This document shows, piece after piece, positions 1 through 6,352 of a stretch of 6,352 nt of DNA; the stretch's first letter is position 1; each line of letters begins with the position of its first letter. The stretch comes from Pseudomonadota bacterium (GTDB lineage: Bacteria; Pseudomonadota; Gammaproteobacteria; Xanthomonadales; Xanthomonadaceae): NCBI GenBank assembly GCA_023391775.1, contig JAEWAG010000129.1:1-6352 (forward strand), in the 5' to 3' direction. The position numbers and the translations under genes are program-made. The notes below the pieces were generated by a model, which was given only the letters and a program-made list of their open reading frames with translations, was not told the origin of the DNA and searched no databases.

Positions 1-1034
1 CCACCGCACTGCCCGACGCGGTGGTGGTGGTCGACCGCAACACCCAGCGCATCCTCTGGTTCAACCCGGCCGCCACCACCCTGCTGGGCCTGCGCCATCC
101 GCGTGACCTGGGGGCACCGGTGGCCGAGCGCCTGCAGCCGCTGCCGATGGCGCGCTGGATGGCTTCCGGCCGCAATGCCGAGCCGATCCTCGACGCCCCC
201 GGCCCGGTCGACGCCCGCCTGCGGCTGAACCTGCGCCTGATTCCCTACTCCGAGGACTACTGGCTGCTGGTGGCGCGCGACGTCAGCAAGTTGCTGCACC
301 TGGAGCAGATGCGGCGCGACTTCGTCGCCAACGTCTCGCACGAGCTGCGCACGCCTCTGACCGTGGTCCACGGCTATCTGGACATGCTCGACCCGGAGGA
401 CATGCCCGAGTGGGGTCCGATGCTGGCGGAGATGCAGAAGCAGTCCCAGCGCATGGCCCAGCTGGTCGAGGACCTGCTGACCCTGTCGCGGCTGGAGGCA
501 CAGGAGACACTGCCGGAGGAACCGGTGGCGATGGGCCCGGTCCTGGCCACCCTGCGGCGCGAGGCCGAGGCCTTCAGCCAGGGCCGGCACCGCATCGAGG
601 TGAGCGACCTGGCCGGCTGCGACCTGCTCGGCTCACCGCGCGAACTGCACAGCGCCTTCTCCAACCTGGTCACCAACGCCGTGCGCTACACGCCCACCGG
701 CGGCACCGTGTCGATCGAGTTCAGCCGCGAGGGCGACGGCGCGGTGCTGGCGGTGCGTGACTCCGGCCTGGGCATCCCGCCGGAACACCTGCCACGCCTG
801 ACCGAGCGCTTCTACCGCGTTTCCAGCAGCCGTTCGCGCGAAAGCGGTGGCACCGGCCTGGGCCTGTCGATCGTCAAGCACGTGCTGGGCCTGCACCAGG
901 CCCGCCTGTCGATCCGCAGCCAGGTCGGCCGGGGCAGCGTGTTCGCCTGCCATTTCGGCCCCGAACGACTGCGGCCAAGGCATGATCGGGGCACGGAGCC
1001 TGAACTGGACCACGGGGGATCGAAGCCACGATGA
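1..1034 (+). CDS. phoR: Phosphate regulon sensor histidine kinase PhoR, C-terminal part (5' end outside window)
   Basis: This is the sensor kinase of the PhoR-PhoB two-component system. It autophosphorylates on a histidine and passes the phosphate to PhoB when phosphate is scarce. The reading frame is open from base 3, and 343 codons are visible before TGA at 1032-1034. Full-length PhoR is about 430 residues, so the N-terminal membrane segments and the start of the PAS domain are missing. Counting the codon at base 3 as 1, a PAS-like region covers roughly 1-95. The H-box SHELRTP follows, with His113 (codon 339-341) and the HExxT phosphatase pattern. The kinase ATPase domain shows an N-box (NLVTNAVRYTP, from 221), a D-box (DSGLGIP, from 253) and a G-box (GGTGLGLSIVK, from 282). 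After the ATPase fold there is a polar tail of about 24 residues. The stop overlaps the ppk start. The PhoR assignment over other HisKA kinases rests on the sequence style and on ppk/ppx next door; phoB is expected just upstream. Confidence 0.92.
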   Translation, partial: TALPDAVVVVDRNTQRILWFNPAATTLLGLRHPRDLGAPVAERLQPLPMARWMASGRNAEPILDAPGPVDARLRLNLRLIPYSEDYWLLVARDVSKLLHLEQMRRDFVANVSHELRTPLTVVHGYLDMLDPEDMPEWGPMLAEMQKQSQRMAQLVEDLLTLSRLEAQETLPEEPVAMGPVLATLRREAEAFSQGRHRIEVSDLAGCDLLGSPRELHSAFSNLVTNAVRYTPTGGTVSIEFSREGDGAVLAVRDSGLGIPPEHLPRLTERFYRVSSSRSRESGGTGLGLSIVKHVLGLHQARLSIRSQVGRGSVFACHFGPERLRPRHDRGTEPELDHGGSKPR

Positions 1035-3133
1035 CCACGCAGAACCCGCAGCCGGTCACGCTGGCTGCCGCCCACGAGCCGGCCGACCCGCTGCGCGACC
1101 CCGCGCTGTACCTCAACCGCGAACTGGCCCAGCTGGACTTCAATTTCCGCGTGCTGGCGCAGGCGCTGGATCCGCAGGTGCCGCTGCTGGAACGGCTGCG
1201 GTTCCTGTGCATCTCCTGCACCAACCTCGACGAGTTCTTCGAGATCCGCACGGCCACCGTGCGCCATGCCATGCAGTTCGGCCTGCCGCCGGCCTGCGAC
1301 GGCATCGCGCCGGCGCAGCTGCTGGAGGCCATCCACGCACGTGCGGCGGAACTGGTCGAAGCGCAGTACCGGTGCTGGAACCAGATCCTGCGCCCGGCAC
1401 TGGCCGAGGCCGGGGTGCGCATCCTGCCGCGCCAGGCCTGGACCCCGCGCCAGCGGCTGTGGCTGCGCGCGTATTTCCGCAACAACGTGCTGCCGGTGCT
1501 GTCGCCGCTGGGGCTGGACCCCTCGCATCCGTTCCCGCGCATCCTCAACAAGTCGCTCAACGTGGTGGTGATGCTGGAGGGCCGGGACGCGTTCGGTCGC
1601 CAGGGGCACCTGGCCATCGTCCGCGCGCCGCGCTCGCTCAACCGCATCGTGGAGCTGCCCGCGCGCCTGCGCGGCAAGGGCGAGCAGGCCTTCGTCCTGT
1701 TGTCCTCGATGCTGTCGGCGTTCGTCGACGAGCTTTTCCCCGGCATGCGCGTCACCGGCGCGTACCAGTTCCGGGTCACCCGCAACTCCGAGCTGGTGGT
1801 GGACGAGGACGAGGTGGAGAACCTGGCCTCGGCGCTGCGCACGGAGCTGGTCGACCGCGGCTACCGGCCGGCGGTGCGGCTGGAGATCGCCCACGACTGC
1901 CCGCGCCCGATCGTGCGCACCCTGCTGCAGAACTTCGACCTGGGCGAGAACGCGGTCTACTACATCGACGGGCCGGTCAACCTCAACCGCGTGATCCAGG
2001 TGCACGAGCTGGTGCAGCGCCCCGAGCTCAAGTACCCGGCGTTCACCCCGCGCAAACGCCTGGACGACGGCAACGTCTTCGAGGCCGTGGCCCGTGGCGA
2101 CGTGCTGCTGCACCATCCGTTCGACTCCTTCAGCGCCGTGCTGGAACTGCTGCAGCAGGCCTCGGTGGACCCGGACGTGCTGGCGATCAAGCAGACCCTG
2201 TACCGCACCGGCAAGGAGTCGGCGATCGTCGAGGCGCTGGTGCAGGCCGCGCGCAACGGCAAGGACGTCACCGTCGGGGTGGAGCTGCGCGCGCGCTTCG
2301 ACGAGGACGCCAACCTCGGCGTCGCCGACCGGCTGCAGGAAGCCGGCGTGCAGGTGGTCTACGGCGTGGTCGGCTACAAGACCCACGCCAAGATGATGCT
2401 GATCGTGCGCCGCGAGGGCCGGCGGCTGCGCCGCTACGTGCACCTGGGCACCGGCAACTACCACGGCGGCACCGCGCGCCAGTACACCGACCTGGGCCTG
2501 ATCACCGCCGACGCGGAGATGGGCAACGACGTGCACCTGCTGTTCCAGCAGCTGTCCGGGCTGGCGCCGTCGATCCGCCTGCGGTGCATGCTGCAGTCGC
2601 CGTTCACCCTGCACAGCGGGCTGCTGAGCCGGATCAACCGCGAAGCACAGCTGGCGGCCGCCGGCAGGCCGGGCCGGATCGTGGCCAAGATGAACGCGCT
2701 CAACGAACCGCAGGTGATCCGCGCGCTCTACCAGGCCTCGCAGGCCGGGGTCCAGATCGACCTGGTGGTGCGTGGCGCCTGCACCCTGCGTCCGGGCGTG
2801 CCCGGCATCTCGGACAACATCCGCGTGCGCTCCATCGTCGGCCGGTTCCTCGAACACAGCCGGGTGTACTGGTTCGGCAACGACGGCCGTCCGGAGATGT
2901 TCTGTGCCAGCGCCGACTGGCTGGAGCGCAACCTGCTGCGGCGCGTGGAAGCCTGCTTCCCGATCGTGGACCCGGCGCTGGTGGAACGCATCGAGCGCGA
3001 GGTGCTGCAGAACTGCCTGGCCGACAACACCAATGCCTGGGAGCTGGGCGCCGACGGCGTCTACCGGCGCTGCGAACCGGCCGCGGGCGAGGCTCCGCAC
3101 TCGGCCCAGCAGGCATTGCTCGATGCGCTCTAG
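1031..3133 (+). CDS. ppk: Polyphosphate kinase 1 (Ppk1), complete
   Basis: Ppk1 reversibly polymerises the gamma-phosphate of ATP into inorganic polyphosphate (EC 2.7.4.1), and is typically a peripheral membrane enzyme. The 700-residue product is close to the E. coli length (688), with a slightly longer N-terminus. The N-domain begins near residue 28 (LYLNRELAQLDFN). CTNLDEFFEIR holds Asn65, matching the ATP-contacting Asn45 of E. coli. In the phospholipase-D-like catalytic half, LYR Arg392 and ARFDE Arg422 match the Mg/phosphate-binding Arg375 and Arg405. His452 in THAKMML matches the phosphorylated His435, and His609 in FLEHSRVYW matches the second essential His592. All four sit at a constant offset of 17 from E. 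coli, so the core has no gaps. The C-terminus has the typical SADWLERN and RVE segments. The ATG overlaps the phoR stop (ATGA), and only a weak GAAG (1022-1025) precedes it, so translation is probably coupled to phoR. No odd or missing active-site residue was seen. Confidence 0.97.
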   Translation: MTTQNPQPVTLAAAHEPADPLRDPALYLNRELAQLDFNFRVLAQALDPQVPLLERLRFLCISCTNLDEFFEIRTATVRHAMQFGLPPACDGIAPAQLLEAIHARAAELVEAQYRCWNQILRPALAEAGVRILPRQAWTPRQRLWLRAYFRNNVLPVLSPLGLDPSHPFPRILNKSLNVVVMLEGRDAFGRQGHLAIVRAPRSLNRIVELPARLRGKGEQAFVLLSSMLSAFVDELFPGMRVTGAYQFRVTRNSELVVDEDEVENLASALRTELVDRGYRPAVRLEIAHDCPRPIVRTLLQNFDLGENAVYYIDGPVNLNRVIQVHELVQRPELKYPAFTPRKRLDDGNVFEAVARGDVLLHHPFDSFSAVLELLQQASVDPDVLAIKQTLYRTGKESAIVEALVQAARNGKDVTVGVELRARFDEDANLGVADRLQEAGVQVVYGVVGYKTHAKMMLIVRREGRRLRRYVHLGTGNYHGGTARQYTDLGLITADAEMGNDVHLLFQQLSGLAPSIRLRCMLQSPFTLHSGLLSRINREAQLAAAGRPGRIVAKMNALNEPQVIRALYQASQAGVQIDLVVRGACTLRPGVPGISDNIRVRSIVGRFLEHSRVYWFGNDGRPEMFCASADWLERNLLRRVEACFPIVDPALVERIEREVLQNCLADNTNAWELGADGVYRRCEPAAGEAPHSAQQALLDAL

Positions 3134-3149
3134 GAGGGCTCGCGAGAGC
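3132..3149 (+). other. Shine-Dalgarno-like AGGAGGG overlapping the ppk stop, plus mini-hairpin
   Basis: AGGAGGG (3132-3138) begins inside the TAG stop of ppk and is the best anti-SD match in this gap. No ATG, GTG or TTG follows at a usable distance, and the ppx ATG is more than 50 bases away. It runs into GCTC-GCGA-GAGC (3138-3149), a 4-bp stem with a GNRA-type loop and no T-run, so it is not a normal terminator. It could be chance, or a ribosome-retention site near the ppk stop. No function can be assigned. Confidence 0.25.
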
Positions 3150-3179
3150 GGCGGGAGCGGCCGCGGCGCGGGCTTCCGT

Positions 3180-3185
3180 TAAGAT
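3180..3185 (+). promoter_or_regulatory. Possible -10 box (TAAGAT) for a leaderless ppx transcript
   Basis: TAAGAT matches TATAAT at four of six positions, including the key TA...T pattern. It ends six bases before the ppx ATG, so transcription would start at or next to the A of the ATG. The ppx start has no convincing Shine-Dalgarno sequence, which fits a leaderless message. Against it, the region about 17 bases upstream (3157-3162, GCGGCC) does not resemble a -35 box. The TAA at 3180-3182 is also an in-frame stop that fixes the ppx start. This is inference from pattern and spacing only. Confidence 0.3.
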
Positions 3186-3191
3186 TCGCCA

Positions 3192-4718
3192 ATGCCCCAT
3201 ACCGCAGCTTCCCGCCCGCAGGTCCAGGATGGCGACGCGCTCGCCGCGATCGATCTGGGCTCCAACAGCTTCCACATGATCCTGGCCCGCTATTCGCTGG
3301 GCGAGCTGCGCGTGGTCGACCGCCTGCGCGAGACGGTGCGCATGGCCGACGGCCTGGACAGCGAGGGTGGCCTGGCGCCGCAGTCGCGCGAGCGCGCGCT
3401 GGAGTGCCTGGCCCGTTTCAGCCAGCGCCTGCGCGGCGTCGAGCGGCTGCATGTGCGCGCACTGGCCACCAATACCGTGCGCCGCCTGCGCGAGCCGCAG
3501 CAGTTCCTCGCCGAGGCCGAGGCTGCGCTCGGCCATCCGGTGGAAGTGGTGTCCGGCCGCGAGGAGGCGCGCCTGATCTACCTGGGCGTGGCCCATGCGC
3601 AGCCGCCCAAGCCCGGCACCCAGCGCCTGGTGATCGACATCGGCGGTGGCTCCACCGAGTTCATCATCGGCCGCGGCCTGGACCCGATCGAGCGCGAGAG
3701 CCGCCAGGCCGGCTGCATCGCCTCCACCCGCCGCTTCTTCCCCGACGGCAAACTGTCGAAGAAGCGCTGGAAGGAAGCGCTGGACGTGATCAGTGCCGAG
3801 TTCGGCCAGTTCGCCGGCCTGTACCGCGCGCGCGGCTGGGACGAGGCATTGGGCTCATCCGGCACGCACAAGGCCATCAGCGAGATCTGCGTGGCGATGA
3901 AGCTGACCAAGGGCGCGATCATGGCACCGGCCCTGCCGCAGGTGCGCGACCGCCTGCTGCAGGCGCGCAGCATCGACGAGATCGACCTGCCGGGGCTGTC
4001 CTCGGACCGCCGCCCGATCATCGCCGGCGGGATCCTGGTGCTGGAGGCCGCCTTCCAGGCGCTGGGCCTGCAGAAGCTGCTGGTGAGCAAGGCAGCGATG
4101 CGCGAGGGCATCCTCTACGACATGCTCGGCCGCGGCAGCGACAACGACCCGCGCGATGTGTCGATCGAGGCGCTGATGCAGCGCTACGGCATCGATACCG
4201 TGCAGGCCGGCCGGGTGCAGGCCACCGCGCTGCGCCTGTTCGAGCAGGTCGCCGGCGCGTGGGGCCTGGAAGAGGACGACGCGCGCATGCTGGCCTGGGC
4301 CGCCAGCGTGCACGAACTCGGCCTGGCCATCGCCCACGGCCAGTACCACCTGCACGGCGCCTACATCCTGGAGCACTCGGACATCTCCGGCTTCTCGCGC
4401 CAGGAGCAGCAGGTGCTGGCGGCCCTGGTGCGCACCCACCGGCGCGGCGTGTCCAGGTCCGCCTTCGATGCCCTGCCGGACCGCCTGCTGCTGACGGCGC
4501 GACGCAAGGCCGCGCTGCTGCGGCTGGCCGTACTGCTGCACCGCTCGCACGAAAGCGACGCGCTGCCACCCCTGCAGCTGGCGGCCGGACCGGCCAGCCT
4601 GCACCTGGTCCTGCCCGGGGAATGGGTGCAACCCCGTGCCCTCCTGCGCGCGGACCTGGCCGACGAACGCAAGGGCATGTCCGGCCTGGGCATCGATTTC
4701 GCCCACGAACTGGCCTGA
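3192..4718 (+). CDS. ppx: Exopolyphosphatase, Ppx/GppA family, complete
   Basis: Ppx removes terminal phosphates from polyphosphate (EC 3.6.1.11), opposing Ppk1. The 508-residue product is near the size of E. coli Ppx (513). It has the ASKHA-type two-lobed nucleotide/phosphate-binding fold. The first phosphate loop is AAIDLGSNSFH (residues 18-28). ATNTVRRL lies near 92-99, and SGREEARLIYLGV (from 121) holds the Glu124/Glu125 pair containing the catalytic glutamate. The second loop, DIGGGSTE, is at 149-156, and GSSGTHKAISEI starts at 221. The C-terminal helical region is HD-like (ASVHELGLAI from 371, HLHGAYILEHSDISGF to about 401), as in full-length Ppx and GppA. The start is firm: an in-frame TAA lies at 3180-3182 and this is the first start codon after it. 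It has no clear ribosome binding site. It lies 58 bases after ppk on the same strand and probably belongs to the ppk operon, perhaps with an extra promoter. GppA (pppGpp hydrolase) is the alternative name, but adjacency to ppk favours Ppx. The family may act on both substrates. Confidence 0.94.
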   Translation: MPHTAASRPQVQDGDALAAIDLGSNSFHMILARYSLGELRVVDRLRETVRMADGLDSEGGLAPQSRERALECLARFSQRLRGVERLHVRALATNTVRRLREPQQFLAEAEAALGHPVEVVSGREEARLIYLGVAHAQPPKPGTQRLVIDIGGGSTEFIIGRGLDPIERESRQAGCIASTRRFFPDGKLSKKRWKEALDVISAEFGQFAGLYRARGWDEALGSSGTHKAISEICVAMKLTKGAIMAPALPQVRDRLLQARSIDEIDLPGLSSDRRPIIAGGILVLEAAFQALGLQKLLVSKAAMREGILYDMLGRGSDNDPRDVSIEALMQRYGIDTVQAGRVQATALRLFEQVAGAWGLEEDDARMLAWAASVHELGLAIAHGQYHLHGAYILEHSDISGFSRQEQQVLAALVRTHRRGVSRSAFDALPDRLLLTARRKAALLRLAVLLHRSHESDALPPLQLAAGPASLHLVLPGEWVQPRALLRADLADERKGMSGLGIDFAHELA

Positions 4719-4798
4719 GCGGCACGCCGCGCGCGCAGCCCCAACCCCGCGAGCCCGACTCGAGCGTTGTAGCCAGGGACCAGACCGGGAGTCCCGCC
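4719..4798 (+). promoter_or_regulatory. ppx-VWA intergenic region with ribosome binding site
   Basis: GGGAG at 4787-4791 sits seven bases before the ATG at 4799 and is a good Shine-Dalgarno match, the clearest in the window. GGGAC (4776-4780) and GTCCC (4791-4795) could pair across a 10-base loop that contains most of this site, so a weak hairpin could mask it. No convincing -10/-35 pair, Pho box or T-tailed terminator was seen. It is therefore unclear whether the VWA gene is co-transcribed with ppx. Confidence 0.5.
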
Positions 4799-4866
4799 AT
4801 GCGTACACCGTTGTCCCGCAGTTTCCTCGCACCGCCGCCGCCCTGGCCCTGGCACTGGGCGCCTGC
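4799..4866 (+). other. Split lipoprotein signal peptide (n-region and lipobox in different frames)
   Basis: From ATG 4799 the first codons give a typical n-region, MRTPLSRSFLA. One frame back, codons 4831-4866 give TAAALALALGAC, a hydrophobic stretch with a lipobox (L-G-A-Cys). Joined, they make a signal of about 22 residues with Cys at 23, normal for lipoproteins. The junction lies in a CCG/GCC-rich run (4831-4842). No classical slippery heptamer is visible, so a deletion or sequencing error is likelier than programmed frameshifting. Confidence 0.65.
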
Positions 4867-6352
4867 AGCACCGCGCCCTCCCCCGAGCCGCCCCGGGCCG
4901 AGGTCCGCGCCCGGGCCGCCATGGACGAGGCACGGGCTTCCGCCGCACGGGCTCGCACCATGGCGGTGGCCGCGGCCGCTCCGATGTCGATCCTGCCGCC
5001 ATCGCCACCCGCGCCACCGCCGCCCACGGCCGCACCCCCGCTTCCGCCGTCCAACACCGAGCGCTACGACGCGCGCGAGGACAACCCGGTACGCCGCACC
5101 CGCGAGGCGCCGGTGTCCACCTTCTCGGTGGACGTGGATACCGGCAGTTACGCCAACGTGCGACGCATGCTGCGCGATGGCATCCGCCCGCCCGCCGATG
5201 CGGTCCGGGTGGAGGAGTTCCTCAACTATTTCGACTACGGCCATCCGGCACCGGCCACGCGCGAGGTGCCCTTCCGGATCACCACCGAGCTGGCACCGGC
5301 GCCCTGGAACCCCGCACGGCAACTGCTGATGGTGGGCATCAAGGGCTTTGACGTGGACAAGCGCGAACTGCCGCCGGCGAACCTGGTGCTGCTGGTGGAC
5401 ACCTCCGGCTCGATGCATGCCGCCGACAAGCTGCCCCTGCTGAAGAAGGCCTTTGCCCAACTGGTGCCGCAGCTGCGTGCCAGCGACCGGGTGTCGATCG
5501 TGTCCTACGCCGGAAGCGCCGGCCTGGTCCTGCCGCCGACGCCCGGCGACCGCCACGGCGAGATCCTGGCCGCGCTGGAGAAGCTGGAGGCCGGCGGCAG
5601 CACCAACGGCGGCGAAGGCATCCGCCTGGCCTATGCGATGGCGCGGCAGTCGTTCATCGATGGCGGCGTCAACCGGATCCTGCTGGCCACCGATGGCGAC
5701 TTCAACGTCGGCATCACCGACCGCGGTGCACTGCTGACCCTGGTCGCCGACCAGCGCCGCTCCGGCGTGGCCCTGTCCACGCTCGGCTTCGGCGCCGGCA
5801 ACTACAACGACGGCATGGCCGAGCGCCTGGCCGATGCCGGCAACGGCCAGCACCTGTACATCGACACCCTGGAGGAAGCGCGCCGGGTGCTGGTGCAGCA
5901 GATGCAGGCCACGCTGCTGACCATCGCCAACGACGTCAAGGTGCAGGTCGAGTTCAACCCGGCCGTGGTGTCCGAGTACCGGCTGATCGGCTACGAGAAC
6001 CGGCTGCTGCGCGAGGAGGACTTCGCCAATGACCGGGTGGACGCCGGCGACATCGGCGCAGGCCACGAGGTCACCGCGCTGTACGAGCTGACCCTGGCCG
6101 GTTCGGGCGCCGAGCGCCTGCCGCCGCTGCGCTACGCCGCACCGGCCGGCCCCGCCCCCGGTCCTGCCGGTGAACTGGCCCACCTGCGCCTGCGTTACAA
6201 GCTGCCCGGCCAGGACGACAGCCGCCTGGTCGAGGCGCCCGTACTGCGCACGGCGATGCGCGCCCAGGCCAGCGAATCGCTGCGCTTTGCCGCGGCGGTA
6301 GCCGGCTACGCCGACCTGCTGCGCGGCGGCCGGCACGTGGACGGCTGGAACT
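4799..6352 (+). CDS. YfbK-like VWA-domain lipoprotein, 3' end outside window, apparent frameshift in signal peptide
   Basis: The product resembles the YfbK family of VWA-domain lipoproteins, whose cellular role is not established. One frame is open from before 4801 to the right edge. It encodes a lipoprotein signal ending LALALGAC (Cys codon 4864-4866), an Ala/Arg-rich and then Pro-rich linker (about 4870-5050), and an N-terminal YfbK-type region (STFSVDVDTGSYANVRRML, VRVEEFLNYF; about 5116-5235). The VWA domain follows with a complete MIDAS metal site: DTSGS from Asp 5398, Thr 5602 in GGSTNGG, and Asp 5692 in ATDGD. The start of the family's C-terminal region follows. E. coli YfbK is about 575 residues; about 518 would be encoded here, so only the end is missing. 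The oddity is at the front. The only good start, ATG 4799 with its ribosome site, is in another frame (MRTPLSRSFLA). A shift equal to one missing base near 4829-4842 would join it to TAAALALALGAC. Without it, the first canonical in-frame start is ATG 4921, which would give a protein with no signal peptide. Confidence 0.85.

Noticed and set aside
812..3100. 762-codon open frame on the minus strand opposite phoR/ppk
   Set aside because: It is a shadow of GC-biased codons in the real genes. Its translation is low-complexity (rich in Arg, Ala, His, Gln, Val) with no recognisable domain, and the + strand genes here are unambiguous.
3138..3191. Rho-independent terminator between ppk and ppx
   Set aside because: The region is GC-rich with short palindromes (for example GCGGCCGC at 3157-3164), but there is no extended stem followed by a T-run.
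847..3279. Long + strand frame of 810 codons across ppk
   Set aside because: It is in the wrong frame relative to Ppk1, has a repetitive Arg/Ala/Gly/Pro-rich translation, and no motifs.
4719..4798. Pho box or terminator after ppx
   Set aside because: No CTGTCA-type direct repeats and no T-tailed hairpin are visible.
4829..4845. Programmed -1 ribosomal frameshift site
   Set aside because: No X-XXY-YYZ slippery heptamer is present in the overlap, so I favour a missing base over recoding, without fully excluding it.
3404..5329. Long + strand frame that contains ATG 4799
   Set aside because: Most of it is a shadow of ppx, and after about 4840 a shadow of the VWA gene. Only the short stretch from ATG 4799 to about 4831 is likely to be translated.
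4018..6336. 772-codon open frame on the minus strand opposite ppx and the VWA gene
   Set aside because: Same composition effect. It has no domain motifs, while the + strand carries intact Ppx and VWA motifs.

Overview
The window is very GC-rich and tightly packed, with all genes on the + strand. Codon choice is strongly biased to G or C in third positions. The proteins look gammaproteobacterial. The order phoR-ppk-ppx, together with the GC content, suggests the Xanthomonadaceae/Lysobacteraceae (Lysobacter, Luteimonas, Stenotrophomonas, Pseudoxanthomonas or a relative). That placement is inference from gene order and composition, not from a database match.

Layout: (1) bases 1-1034, the C-terminal part of the phosphate-sensor histidine kinase PhoR, cut by the left edge. 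(2) 1031-3133, a complete polyphosphate kinase Ppk1, whose ATG overlaps the phoR stop as ATGA. (3) 3134-3191, a 58-base gap with a misplaced Shine-Dalgarno-like AGGAGG and a possible -10 box just before the next ATG. (4) 3192-4718, a complete Ppx/GppA-family exopolyphosphatase. (5) 4719-4798, an 80-base gap with a good ribosome binding site at its end. (6) 4799 to the right edge, a YfbK-like von Willebrand factor A (VWA) lipoprotein, cut by the window. Its start codon and its lipoprotein signal sequence lie in different reading frames.

The first three genes form a coherent phosphate/polyphosphate module. PhoR senses phosphate limitation and controls PhoB (not in this window; phoB is expected upstream). 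Ppk1 stores phosphate as polyphosphate from ATP, and Ppx releases it again. The phoR-ppk overlap implies translational coupling. The ppx gene may have its own, possibly leaderless, start. The VWA lipoprotein has no established link to polyphosphate and may simply be the next gene.

No RNA genes, mobile elements, CRISPR arrays or convincing terminators were seen. I do not see a wholly new system here. The two points most worth checking are the apparent single-base frameshift in the VWA lipoprotein signal peptide and the possible leaderless start of ppx.
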